A stretch of DNA of 64,000 nucleotides from JAVJSU01 sp040219275 (lineage in GTDB: Bacteria; Chloroflexota; Anaerolineae; Aggregatilineales; Phototrophicaceae): positions 1 to 64,000 of the forward strand of contig JAVJSU010000071.1 in NCBI GenBank assembly GCA_040219275.1, given 5' to 3'. The position numbers were made by a program, and so were the translations under genes. Positions 1-6,848 of this stretch are shown piece after piece; the stretch's first letter is position 1, and every line of letters starts with the position of its first letter. The notes under the pieces are model-generated. The model saw only the letters and a program-made list of their open reading frames with translations, made no database searches and was not told the origin of the DNA.

Positions 1-153
1 CGCGACCATTTGCGGACGTTGCGCCGCCGTTCGCACCAAAAAGCGAATGATCTCCGATTGATTCACGCCACACGCATCGACCAGCTTTGACAGTCCATAA
101 ATATCCTGTTTAGTGAGGCGCACGCCGAGATGATAGTCATAGGCTTGATCCAT
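1..153 (-). CDS. Ribbon-helix-helix-like DNA-binding protein, 5' part (cut by window edge)
   Basis: The minus strand reads 51 open codons from an ATG at 153 to the window edge, so only the N-terminus is seen. The protein starts MDQAYDYHLGVRLTKQDI and continues with a beta strand plus two helices (LSKLVDACGVNQSEIIRFLV). That is the layout of small CopG/Arc-type repressors, in which the strand contacts DNA and the helices dimerise. An AGGAA Shine-Dalgarno lies about 8 nt upstream of the ATG. Such proteins are often plasmid copy-control proteins or antitoxins; the C-terminus and any partner gene lie outside the window, so the exact role cannot be stated. Confidence 0.6.
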   Translation of the reverse strand, partial: MDQAYDYHLGVRLTKQDIYGLSKLVDACGVNQSEIIRFLVRTAAQRPQMVA

Positions 154-609
154 TTTGAAGTTCCTGTTTCACAAGTTGCTTTACTTCATTGAACAGGCAA
201 CCGTAGACTCAAAACAACACCAATCTCTTAGGTTCTATACTAAGATTTCTTAGGTGGCGGAAATTCACGACGAGTGTGTGAAACGAGGGGGAAAATGAGG
301 AAAAAGTGGGGATGGTGCGGACTGTGGCTGTGCGCTAGCACAGTCACGCGACGCGAAGCGGCGCATCTTGATTTTCGTCGGCGAAATGTTACCGTGCAAC
401 CGGACTGCTCCGTGTCGGGCAAAGGCGGGCTTTTAGCCCGCTTCGCCGCCGCACACACAACTTCGATTGACCACACATTCCACTTCACCACATACAGTCA
501 CCAAATCGGACAAGTTTGTTGCGGCGGGCGTTCGGCGAGCGTGACTTCGAGAGGCAGGATTTTCAGACGGACGCTTTACAATATTTCGTGTTTTAAATAA
601 CATCACTAA
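154..609. other. Intergenic stretch without a convincing gene
   Basis: Open frames exist on both strands here, but they are rich in Arg/Cys/Ser/His, lack a Shine-Dalgarno and overlap one another, so none is accepted. The only structure seen besides the half-sites at 226-255 is a perfect 7-bp hairpin (GCGGGCT/AGCCCGC, 3-nt loop, 425-441). It has no T-run and is not called a terminator. Confidence 0.5.
226..255. promoter_or_regulatory. Repeated TCTTAGGT half-sites upstream of the RHH gene
   Basis: TCTTAGGT occurs at 226-233 and again at 248-255, with the inverted half-site ACTAAGA between them at 239-245. The cluster lies 75-100 bp upstream of the RHH start codon. RHH repressors commonly bind arrays of short half-sites in their own promoter, so an autoregulatory operator is a reasonable but unproven reading. 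Confidence 0.3.
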
Positions 610-1026
610 CTATAGGAGGGTTACATCATCGGGCAGTTTTCGGTGTTCAAAAAAGTAGAGCAAAACTCGTTCAGCTTCTTCTTTACTTATTGTCTCCTTA
701 AGGTAGCTTGAATAGCCTTCTCCATTCTGAGCATAATACTTCAAAGGTCGCATTGCATATTCATCATTACGTCCAATTAAATCCACATTGATGACGCGTT
801 TACCCATATAAAAATCGCCTTGACTAACCACGTAACTTGTTCCGGTTGTATCGATTGTGATATGTAAATAGGGTGATCTAACATCACTATCAAGGTCAAG
901 CCACAGATAAATTTCAGTGTTATTTGGGCTGAGGTTCTCAAACGCCTTTTGTACCTGATCTCTTGTGGGATTCTCGACATAATCAATAAAGCCATCTTCA
1001 GCGCGTGTTAGGGTTATGGATACCAT
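610..1026 (-). CDS. Imm1-like immunity protein, paralogue A
   Basis: A 138-aa soluble protein without signal peptide or membrane segment. It has an N-terminal ENPTRDQVQKAFENL helix, a central beta-rich part containing YVVSQGDFYMGKR, and a C-terminal helix EEAERVLLYFFEHRKLPDD. The order 'aspartate/proline turn, helix, strands, then a terminal helix ending in F-x-x-x-(R/G)-x-L-P' resembles Imm1-family immunity proteins of polymorphic toxin systems. It is clearly homologous to the next gene upstream (same 20-residue C-terminus) and lies about 60 bp from it, so the pair is a tandem duplication. No toxin gene is visible in the window. Family assignment is by pattern recognition; the alternative is an unassigned conserved hypothetical. 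Confidence 0.55.
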   Translation of the reverse strand: MVSITLTRAEDGFIDYVENPTRDQVQKAFENLSPNNTEIYLWLDLDSDVRSPYLHITIDTTGTSYVVSQGDFYMGKRVINVDLIGRNDEYAMRPLKYYAQNGEGYSSYLKETISKEEAERVLLYFFEHRKLPDDVTLL

Positions 1027-1086
1027 AGTTTACTATTTCCGTCCTTCATGTGGGTTAATTTCCGGAGTTTCACTAAACATTATTCG

Positions 1087-1488
1087 TTATAGGAGGGTTA
1101 CATCATCGGGCAGTTTTCTGTGTTCAAAAAAGTAGAGCAAAACCCGTTCAGCTTCTTCTTTGCTTATTGTTGTTTTAAAGGAGCTTGAATATCCTTCTCC
1201 ATTTTGCGCATAAAACTTCAGAGGTCGCATAGCATAGTCATCATTACGCTCCATTAAATCCATATTGACAACGCGCTTACCCATATAAAATTCACCTTGA
1301 CTAACCACGTATCGTGTTCCGCTTGTATCGATTGCAATAAACAGCATGTTTCCTTTACCAACTCTCAGATCCATATCAGTGTTCTTAGGATTGAGGTTAT
1401 TAAATGCTTCTTGTACTTGCTTCATCGTTGGATTTTTAACGTCATCAATGAAGCCATCTTTGGCTCGCGTTAGAATTTTCTCAGCCAT
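1087..1488 (-). CDS. Imm1-like immunity protein, paralogue B
   Basis: A 133-aa protein starting MAEKILTRAKDGF. The ATG at 1488 is chosen over an upstream in-frame start because an AGGGAGGG Shine-Dalgarno sits 6 nt before it and because this start matches the length of the neighbouring paralogue. It shares FYMGKR, YAMRPLK.YAQNGEGYSS and the entire C-terminal helix with paralogue A, while the middle (RVGKGNMLFIAIDTSGTRY) has diverged. Tandem immunity paralogues diverging in their toxin-facing surface are typical of accumulated orphan immunity genes. Both genes read in the same direction and could be co-transcribed. Confidence 0.55.
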   Translation of the reverse strand: MAEKILTRAKDGFIDDVKNPTMKQVQEAFNNLNPKNTDMDLRVGKGNMLFIAIDTSGTRYVVSQGEFYMGKRVVNMDLMERNDDYAMRPLKFYAQNGEGYSSSFKTTISKEEAERVLLYFFEHRKLPDDVTLL

Positions 1489-1655
1489 GCATGTCCCTCC
1501 CTGAAGAAACCAATTTCTCGAAAATTGTCTAGCCATATATTATCTTAAACAGTACACAAAAATGATACGATGTCATCTTCAAAATCCAATATCTGACAAT
1601 AACATCCTCAGAAGTTAAAAATTCTGCCCCCGTAAAAATAGAGCGCGCATTGCAC

Positions 1656-1685
1656 AAAAAAGGCGATCATGTCGCCATGACCGCC
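1656..1685 (-). terminator. Intrinsic terminator downstream of ssb
   Basis: On the minus strand GGCGGTCATG pairs with CATGATCGCC (10 bp with one G-U) around a GCGA tetraloop of GNRA type, followed directly by six T. It lies 24 bp after the ssb stop codon and points with it. Confidence 0.85.
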
Positions 1686-1708
1686 TCCCGACTTAGATCA
1701 GCCCTGCC

Positions 1709-2089
1709 CTAAAATGGAATATCTTTCGAGGGATTGTCGTCGTCACCGTCGCCAGTTTCGTTTTCATCGCCTTCGCTGGCACTATCCATGAATTGCACCC
1801 GATTTGCAGTCAGTTCAAGGCTTGCAAGGGGATTGCCTTCACGGTCGATATACGCACTCGCGCGTAGATTGTGACCTTCAACCAGCACGCGCCGCCCTTT
1901 TTCCAGATACTTGGTGACTGTACCTGCCAGTCCGTTCCAGACCGTGACGCGATACCAGGTTGTCGTTTGTGTCTCGCCACGGCGATTGTTGACCGCGACT
2001 GAGAAGGTGGCAACTGGCTGACCATTGGCTTCGCGCAGTTCTGGTGTATCTCCGAGGTTACCGACGATAATGTGAGTTTGATAGGACAT
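1709..2089 (-). CDS. ssb: Single-stranded DNA-binding protein
   Basis: A 126-aa SSB that coats and protects single-stranded DNA and recruits partner enzymes through its tail. It begins with the standard OB-fold strand (THIIVGNLGDTPELR), continues with VATFSVAVNN and TTWYRVTVWNGLA, then KYLEKGRRVLVEG. After residue 100 comes an acidic low-complexity linker (EGDENETGDGDDDN) ending in DIPF, the conserved acidic C-terminal tip. It is shorter than housekeeping SSBs (about 150-180 aa) because the linker is compact. Its position in an island next to a recombinase suggests an accessory copy from a mobile element, though it could be the chromosomal one. Confidence 0.92.
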   Translation of the reverse strand: MSYQTHIIVGNLGDTPELREANGQPVATFSVAVNNRRGETQTTTWYRVTVWNGLAGTVTKYLEKGRRVLVEGHNLRASAYIDREGNPLASLELTANRVQFMDSASEGDENETGDGDDDNPSKDIPF

Positions 2090-2100
2090 AAGATTTTGTC

Positions 2101-2330
2101 TCCCGGCGTTGACCGCCTGCTATGCGCTCCGACCTTATGCCGGAGTTGCTACGCCTTCGGCACGTTTCATTCAGGCGCTGTGTCAAGGGAATCCCTGGAC
2201 GCGTGCAATGAGCGTAGCGGCACAAGCCAGATGCACGCGCCTTGACACGGCGACGAAACGTGCAACGATGGCGTTACTCCGTGCATAACAGACGACGGAG
2301 CCAAAGCAGAACACGGTGCAGGGCAGACGT
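2101..2330. repeat. Large imperfect palindrome upstream of ssb
   Basis: The two halves on either side of about 2219 are inverted copies of each other. Matching blocks from the centre outwards are GCGTGCA (2201-2207) with TGCACGC (2232-2238), CGCTGTGTCAAGG (2176-2188) with CCTTGACACGGCG (2240-2252), and GCACGTTTC (2160-2168) with GAAACGTGC (2255-2263). Weaker matches (ACGCC, GCATAA/TTATGC, CGGAGC/GCTCCG, GCAG/CTGC) continue outwards on both sides for about 60 bp. The arms are roughly 90-100 nt with indels. It could be a decayed MITE, a hairpin-type replication or transfer structure, or a structured RNA. Confidence 0.65.
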
Positions 2331-2633
2331 AAGCAGTCCTAACCGACCATCAAAACGCTGTAAAACCAAAAGTACACCGCACAGCATGAAGCGCACATCA
2401 ACCAGCACACTCTCTGCGCGTTTCATCGCTCATGGAGAAATTCTATCAACCCTGTATTGTTCACAGATTGGGACGGCAAAAACGCACCCATCATGGAAAT
2501 TTGCGTGTGGATGAAGCATAACTGCATCAGCGTGAAGCCATATCACCCGTGTTGAAGTCATCATCGTAAGCGTTATCTGCACATTGGGTTTATGGTCACT
2601 ACGATATGCGATGACCTAAGCGATGGTCGGACT
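2331..2633. other. Gene-free stretch beyond the palindrome
   Basis: I see no ORF here with a ribosome-binding site and protein-like composition. The plus-strand frame running to 2514 is Arg/Ser/Cys-rich and overlaps the palindrome, so it is not accepted. No clear hairpin-plus-T terminator or tRNA was recognised. Confidence 0.4.
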
Positions 2634-2816
2634 TCAACCCGCAGATTCATTTTCAATGGGCTGATCCTTTCGGGGTGGTGGCGACCAGCCGTTTTCGCGG
2701 GCAATGCGTTCCCAGTCTTTAATCAATTGCGACACCAGTTCGTCAGGGAATTGATCCAGCAGAGTCAAAATATCATGCAACAAGTCCTCTTTAGAGCGCG
2801 AGTCATGCTCTGTCAT
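2634..2816 (-). CDS. Small acidic hypothetical protein
   Basis: A 60-aa protein starting MTEHDSRSKEDLLHDILTLL. Composition is protein-like: two amphipathic helices (LLHDILTLLDQFPDELVSQLIKDWERIA), then a polar tail (PPPRKDQP). ATG 2816 is preferred over ATG 2834 because GAGGA lies 8 nt upstream of it and overlaps the outer ATG. It is divergent from the XRE gene starting near 2976, and the two share a 160-bp promoter region with a dyad. No family is recognised; a small regulator or antitoxin-type protein would fit the setting. Confidence 0.55.
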   Translation of the reverse strand: MTEHDSRSKEDLLHDILTLLDQFPDELVSQLIKDWERIARENGWSPPPRKDQPIENESAG

Positions 2817-2896
2817 GGCTGTCGTCCTCATCACTATGCGCTGGACAGCACGACATTAGATGAGGAGGGCGGGGTTGTGCTGTCAAAATTGCAACT

Positions 2897-2942
2897 TTGA
2901 CAATAATAAAGTAAAATAGAGTTATATCACTCATTATTTTAC
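2897..2942 (+). promoter_or_regulatory. Promoter/operator dyad before the XRE-ImmA cassette
   Basis: TTGACA at 2897-2902 matches the -35 consensus; a weak -10 (TTATAT, 2922-2927) follows after 19 bp. Overlapping it is an inverted repeat GTAAAATA (2911-2918) / TATTTTAC (2935-2942), flanked by ACAATA and TATTGT. A dyad over a promoter just ahead of an XRE gene suggests autoregulation. Confidence 0.45.
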
Positions 2943-2975
2943 TATTGTAAACATTTTGTTTTCAATTTTCAACAA

Positions 2976-3443
2976 ATGAGTGCTCGTAATCGAGTTCATC
3001 AGGGGATTATGGTGGATACGCCGCTTGCGTTTTCGGAAATTTTGAACCTGCTGTTCACACATCGTACCCGGACAGATGGGACTGCTTATCGTGCTGCAGA
3101 TATTGCCCGCGCCACCGGCATCAGTCCGTCTCAGCTTTCACTACTCATGAGTGGACAGCGACAAAATACCTCACTGGAAACCGCCCGATCAATCATCGGA
3201 TTCTTCGACGTTCCCATGACGGTGCTCAACGCCACAACCGCCGAGCAGGTCATTTCTATCATCAACGAAGCCACAAACAGCAACCTCCCTGTCATCCACC
3301 TGCGTAGCACGATGAGCAGGGATCTCTCACCACGCGCACTCCGCCAGATTCAAGAGATCATCGAATGGGTACTCGAAAAAGAAAATGCAGAACGTACCGG
3401 ACAACCCATCCCACCATTGCCTAATTTGAACAACGATTCCTAA
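2976..3443 (+). CDS. XRE-family (EspR-like) transcriptional regulator
   Basis: A 155-aa protein, or 144 aa if translation starts at the inner ATG at 3009, which follows AGGGG. The helix-turn-helix lies at about residues 38-75: YRAADIARATGISPSQLSLLMSG followed by TARSIIGFFDVP. The longer C-terminal half (QIQEIIEWVLEKE) is helical and could dimerise or sense. The arrangement resembles actinobacterial XRE regulators that sit next to ImmA-type peptidases. It is the first gene of a co-directional set (metallopeptidase 57 bp downstream, membrane protein, flavoprotein). By analogy with ImmR/ImmA, the neighbouring peptidase may cleave or inactivate this repressor; that link is inferred from context only. 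Confidence 0.75.
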   Translation: MSARNRVHQGIMVDTPLAFSEILNLLFTHRTRTDGTAYRAADIARATGISPSQLSLLMSGQRQNTSLETARSIIGFFDVPMTVLNATTAEQVISIINEATNSNLPVIHLRSTMSRDLSPRALRQIQEIIEWVLEKENAERTGQPIPPLPNLNNDS

Positions 3444-3499
3444 CTTCTCAACCGGTGCTGGACACTAATCAGTCTTTATTGTGAATATAGGTTTTTGCC

Positions 3500-4012
3500 A
3501 TGGATACTAAGCGTGTCCGTTTTGCCGTTGATGGCTTGGACTATGATTGGAATCGTTTCACCATTGGAGATTTCATAAATCATATTGCCTACACCCGCCA
3601 GCGCAAAATTGACCTGATGGGATTTCCGCTCTACGATTTTTCGGGGTTGTGCCTCAGTACGCCAACTCAGGATTACATCGCTTATGACATTCAGCGCCAT
3701 CCGAATTTGCAGATTCACACCAAATTACATGAACTGGCTCATCTCATCCTCGGACACACCGTCAGCATTAGCGTCGATGATTTATCATCCGGTGACCAGA
3801 TTCTATCAATCCTTCTGCACATCAATACCCGGACAGTTCATCGCTATTCTGATCCAATCAAAATACTTCAAGAGAATGAGGCAGAGTATTTCGCTTTTGT
3901 GGTTGAGGGGTATGTTGCCAGCCATAAACGCTTGCACCAGCTCACACTAACCGATCATGCTGACGATATCTATATGCCGCCCTTTACCGGGGATGCCTTT
4001 ACGGGGGATTGA
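3500..4012 (+). CDS. ImmA/IrrE-type zinc metallopeptidase
   Basis: A 170-aa protein. Residues about 77-87 read HELAHLILGH, the gluzincin-like HExxH plus H of ImmA/IrrE peptidases. A downstream glutamate in NEAEYFAF (about residue 128) fits the third metal ligand. The preceding segment LCLSTPTQDYIAYDI is the strand pattern that leads into the helix in this family. There is no signal peptide, so it should be cytosolic. Family members cleave XRE repressors after a stimulus (ImmA of ICEBs1, IrrE/PprI in Deinococcus), and the adjacent upstream XRE gene is the obvious candidate substrate. It is shorter than IrrE and lacks a fused HTH or GAF domain. Confidence 0.85.
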   Translation: MDTKRVRFAVDGLDYDWNRFTIGDFINHIAYTRQRKIDLMGFPLYDFSGLCLSTPTQDYIAYDIQRHPNLQIHTKLHELAHLILGHTVSISVDDLSSGDQILSILLHINTRTVHRYSDPIKILQENEAEYFAFVVEGYVASHKRLHQLTLTDHADDIYMPPFTGDAFTGD

Positions 4013-4051
4013 GCCATATCACACATCGAAACCGTTCATTTCATCCTGCCG

Positions 4052-5023
4052 ATGTCCTTTTTATGGTGGATACTGTATTTCACTCGCCTGTGTAATGTCG
4101 TTCGTATCGGCAACATTTTAAAGATGCCACGTCTCTATCTGTGGCTGATGTTGTTCAATGTGGGCATCATCTACTATCTGCATAACTACAAACTTGAGGC
4201 ACATCTGCAATCGTATTTTGATAGCACCGGTCTGCCTGTGGTCACGATCACCAAAGTTCTGCTGTCGTCGGGTTTCATCACCTATGGGTACCTGGTAGTG
4301 ATCCGCAAATACACGCGTTTTGACATCCCGCGCACCATTGATGGCATTATGATCTCCTACCTTATGCTCATGGTGATATCTTGTGTAGTCGGTTACAGAT
4401 ATCTCCCTTATTTAAAAGTACAAATTATATCCAATGGTCTGGTGAGCTGTGCCAATCTATCCGCCGCTGTTTCTCTTGTGCCGATGACACGCCATTTGCT
4501 CCGACAGCAAAAATCCGAGGTTCGGGAAGCCCATCATCTGTGGTTTATTGTATTTCTGTTGTCGTCATCCGTTGCCGCTACTCTATTTCTCGTCGACGGC
4601 GTGGTGAAATTACTTACAGATTGGCGTGTGATTGATACGAATTTGTATGTTGTGGCGGAATTGAGTCGCACGATTTATATGTTGTCACTCGGTATCCTCA
4701 TCGGACCGGATCGCTACCTCTACTGGATTTACTATCCTGTACGGTTGAGAACCTATGCCAAACTCAAACACCTGTCCGATATGATCTACCATGAAACCGG
4801 ATTATCCGTCCCCTACGATATTCCGCAACCGCGCATATTTACCCTGAACTCCGCTGAATTTGCGAATTATCGCATGTACATCACCATACTCGATCAATTT
4901 CCGTATCTTCCACCGGAGTCGGCACTTTATCAGCAATTACGGACCATCGTCGAACAAAAAGCCTCCTATCCAGAGACTGTGCAACAATTTCTCCAATTGG
5001 TACAAACTGGAGTAACCGAATGA
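4052..5023 (+). CDS. Polytopic membrane protein, possibly MAB_1171c/DUF6545-like
   Basis: A 323-aa protein with about six to seven hydrophobic segments in residues 1-225 (YLWLMLFNVGIIYYL, VLLSSGFITYGYLVV, MISYLMLMVISCVV, LWFIVFLLSSSVAATLFLV, ISRTIYMLSLGILIG-like). A soluble C-terminal domain of about 95 aa follows (YAKLKHLSDMIYHETGL, then FANYRMYITILDQF). The topology, the C-terminal 'Y-R-x-x-x-x-I-x-D' helix and the position between an ImmA peptidase and an FAD enzyme match actinobacterial 'MAB_1171c family putative transporters'. That family call is from memory. No clear ribosome-binding site precedes ATG 4052, and ATG 4124 is an alternative. Its end overlaps the next start by ATGA, implying translational coupling. 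Confidence 0.55.
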   Translation: MSFLWWILYFTRLCNVVRIGNILKMPRLYLWLMLFNVGIIYYLHNYKLEAHLQSYFDSTGLPVVTITKVLLSSGFITYGYLVVIRKYTRFDIPRTIDGIMISYLMLMVISCVVGYRYLPYLKVQIISNGLVSCANLSAAVSLVPMTRHLLRQQKSEVREAHHLWFIVFLLSSSVAATLFLVDGVVKLLTDWRVIDTNLYVVAELSRTIYMLSLGILIGPDRYLYWIYYPVRLRTYAKLKHLSDMIYHETGLSVPYDIPQPRIFTLNSAEFANYRMYITILDQFPYLPPESALYQQLRTIVEQKASYPETVQQFLQLVQTGVTE

Positions 5024-6360
5024 TCGAACAGAAGGCAATTATCATCGGTGGTGGCATGGCGGGATTGTTCACTGCGCGTGTGTTGAGTGATTTTTTTGAT
5101 GAGGTTGTCATCATCGAGCGTGACATCTATCCTGAAGAAGCGATCTGGCGAAACGGTGTGCCACAGGAAAGGCATGTGCATACCTTGTTGGCGAAGGGAC
5201 GCGAGTTACTGGAAGACCTTTATCCGGGTATTGATGCTAAATTCGAAGCGCTCGGTGCGCCGTTATATACGTGGGGCAATGATACGCATGTCTTGACCAC
5301 CGGTGGCAAAGTGGGCAAAGTCAAAACCGATGTTTATGGAAGGGGACTATCACGCACCTTGCTTGAGTATGTGGTTCGCTGTCGCACCCAACGCATCGCC
5401 AATATTCAATTTCACACTAATACCGAGGTTCGACAACTCTTGGTTGAACACGATTCGGTCACAGGTTGCATGGTACAAAATCGTGAAACAGGTGAAACGC
5501 AGGCTATTTATGCCGATCTGATCGTGGATGCGTCCGGACGCTATTCCAAAACCAGCGAATGGCTCGCCGACGCGGGTTATCCTGCCCCACCGGAGACAAT
5601 TGTCGATCCGAAGATGGGTTATGCTACGCGCTGGTATCAGCTTCCAGAAGAAGTAGAACTAGAAATTCCAGCTGTGTTGATTCAACCGGGCATTATTCCT
5701 GATCTGTATCGTGGCGCGGCGGCGGCAGTACTTGAAAATCGACAGGTCGTGATTACATTGGCAGGCATGAATGGGGATTATCCACCGACCGAAGAACAGG
5801 CATTTCTGGATTATGCGCGGAGCTTACCCGATTCCACAGTGGCGAACTGGATAGAGACCTTATCACCGGTCAGTCCAATTGCGGGATTTCGCGCTGTAAA
5901 CCGTCTGCGCCATTATGGACGTGCCAAATACTATCCAGAGCATTTTATCGCCACTGGCGATGCTGTCTGTGCGCTTGATCCGATCTACGGGCAGGGCATG
6001 ACAGTTGCCCTCTTGCATGTGAACGCGCTCAAAACACTGCTGGAAAAATCGTCGTCTATGGAGGGCTTTGCAAATCGGTTTCACCGCAAGTTAGCGAAGG
6101 TAAACCTCGTCCCGTGGTTGATGGCGGCGAGTGAGGATCGACGCTATCCCTTAACTGAAGGGGATAAACCGACGATGTTTGACAATCTCGCCCATCGTTA
6201 CATCGTCCAGTTATTTCTAGCAACCCCGCACGACCCTGTAGTCGCCCGCACCCTCCTGCGTGTTTTACACATGCTTCAACATCCGCTCTATCTGATTCAT
6301 CCGCGTGTGCTGTGGGGGATTGTTCGTGTTTGGGTGAAACGTCTCTTGAAGAAAACCTAG
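5020..6360 (+). CDS. FAD-dependent monooxygenase/epoxidase-like oxidoreductase
   Basis: A 446-aa flavoprotein. The N-terminal Rossmann motif IIIGGGMAGL (residues 7-16) with the acidic end of strand 2 (VVIIERD) binds the ADP part of FAD. GVPQERHVHTLLAKG follows at about residue 46; it is characteristic of the LasC/squalene-epoxidase-like branch of group A hydroxylases. The second FAD motif is GDAVCALDPIYGQGM (about residues 311-325). The C-terminal part (PLYLIHPRVLWGIV) is hydrophobic. The likely reaction is NAD(P)H/O2-dependent hydroxylation or epoxidation of a lipophilic substrate, which fits the coupled membrane protein. It overlaps the upstream gene by 4 bp and the convergent XRE gene by 4 bp. 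The substrate is unknown. Confidence 0.8.
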   Translation: MIEQKAIIIGGGMAGLFTARVLSDFFDEVVIIERDIYPEEAIWRNGVPQERHVHTLLAKGRELLEDLYPGIDAKFEALGAPLYTWGNDTHVLTTGGKVGKVKTDVYGRGLSRTLLEYVVRCRTQRIANIQFHTNTEVRQLLVEHDSVTGCMVQNRETGETQAIYADLIVDASGRYSKTSEWLADAGYPAPPETIVDPKMGYATRWYQLPEEVELEIPAVLIQPGIIPDLYRGAAAAVLENRQVVITLAGMNGDYPPTEEQAFLDYARSLPDSTVANWIETLSPVSPIAGFRAVNRLRHYGRAKYYPEHFIATGDAVCALDPIYGQGMTVALLHVNALKTLLEKSSSMEGFANRFHRKLAKVNLVPWLMAASEDRRYPLTEGDKPTMFDNLAHRYIVQLFLATPHDPVVARTLLRVLHMLQHPLYLIHPRVLWGIVRVWVKRLLKKT

Positions 6361-6704
6361 GCGTTGTTTTCTGATTTCAAACCAGATGCCATACCTTTGA
6401 GCATTTGTAAAACCATCTCAAGTTGCTCGGGTGGAAACCGGCTGAGGATGGCTAAAGCCCGTTCGCGCACATCCACCGATTCATCCTCGATGAAGTAAAG
6501 TAGTGGTTGTTCCAATGCCTGCGCCCACTTTGGTAAGTCCGGCACCGCAATCGTCGACACACCGTTCTCCACATTGGAGATCACGCCCTGTGTGACTCCA
6601 ACCCGCTCCGCTAAGTCGCCCTGTTTCAAATCGAGTGCAAGGCGCGCCTTACGCACCCGTTCACCAAGTTGTTTTTTGCCGTCGCTATCGATCATCTTGA
6701 CCAT
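6357..6704 (-). CDS. XRE-family repressor
   Basis: A 115-aa protein with a classic Cro/C1 HTH at residues 11-66: LGERVRKARLALDLKQGDLAERVGV and TQGVISNVENG, then a short helical tail (FPPEQLEMVLQMLKGMA). The start is uncertain between ATG 6704 and the in-frame ATG three codons in; neither has a strong Shine-Dalgarno. It is convergent with the FAD gene (4-bp overlap) and divergent from the small HTH gene at 6849. Two 13-bp palindromes in the 145-bp divergent region are likely its operators. The setting (repressor, divergent small genes, recombinase) is that of a lysogeny or ICE control region. Confidence 0.85.
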   Translation of the reverse strand: MVKMIDSDGKKQLGERVRKARLALDLKQGDLAERVGVTQGVISNVENGVSTIAVPDLPKWAQALEQPLLYFIEDESVDVRERALAILSRFPPEQLEMVLQMLKGMASGLKSENNA

Positions 6705-6723
6705 CCGTGTTCATTGCCGTTTG

Positions 6724-6736
6724 ACAATCATATTGT
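6724..6736. promoter_or_regulatory. Operator palindrome O1 (ACAAT-N3-ATTGT)
   Basis: ACAATCATATTGT is a perfect 5-bp inverted repeat with a 3-bp spacer, 20 bp upstream of the XRE repressor start. On the minus strand it contains TACAAT, a possible -10 for that gene, so binding would block its own promoter. Confidence 0.6.
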
Positions 6737-6756
6737 AATTTCTAATTCCATTCCTG

Positions 6757-6769
6757 ACAATCTAATTGT
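6757..6769. promoter_or_regulatory. Operator palindrome O2 (ACAAT-N3-ATTGT)
   Basis: ACAATCTAATTGT repeats the O1 dyad with only the spacer changed. Centres are 33 bp apart, about three helical turns, placing both sites on one face of the DNA as for cooperative binding of repressor dimers. Confidence 0.6.
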
Positions 6770-6774
6770 AATTG

Positions 6775-6804
6775 TTGCATTTTGGATGCTCTACAGTGTA
6801 TATT
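6775..6804 (+). promoter_or_regulatory. Promoter for the small HTH-recombinase genes
   Basis: TTGCAT (6775-6780), an 18-bp spacer and TATATT (6799-6804). It lies 6 bp from operator O2, so the XRE repressor could control it. The -10 starts a 10-bp direct repeat TATATTAGAT (6799-6808 and 6826-6835). Confidence 0.5.
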
Positions 6805-6848
6805 AGATTTGTAGGTATAAAAACATATATTAGATACAGGATATTCTC

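Noticed and set aside
425..441. GCGGGCT/AGCCCGC hairpin as a terminator
   Set aside because: Perfect stem but no T-run and no gene ending nearby on either strand.
240..600. Overlapping open frames on both strands upstream of the Imm1-like genes
   Set aside because: Arg/Cys/Ser/His-rich translations, no Shine-Dalgarno, and the two strands mirror each other; no family resemblance.
2242..2514. 90-aa plus-strand frame
   Set aside because: It starts inside the palindrome arm, is extremely Arg/Ser-rich and has no ribosome-binding site.
2592..2900. 102-aa plus-strand frame
   Set aside because: It lies antisense to the better-supported 60-aa gene at 2634-2816 and runs through the promoter region of the XRE gene.
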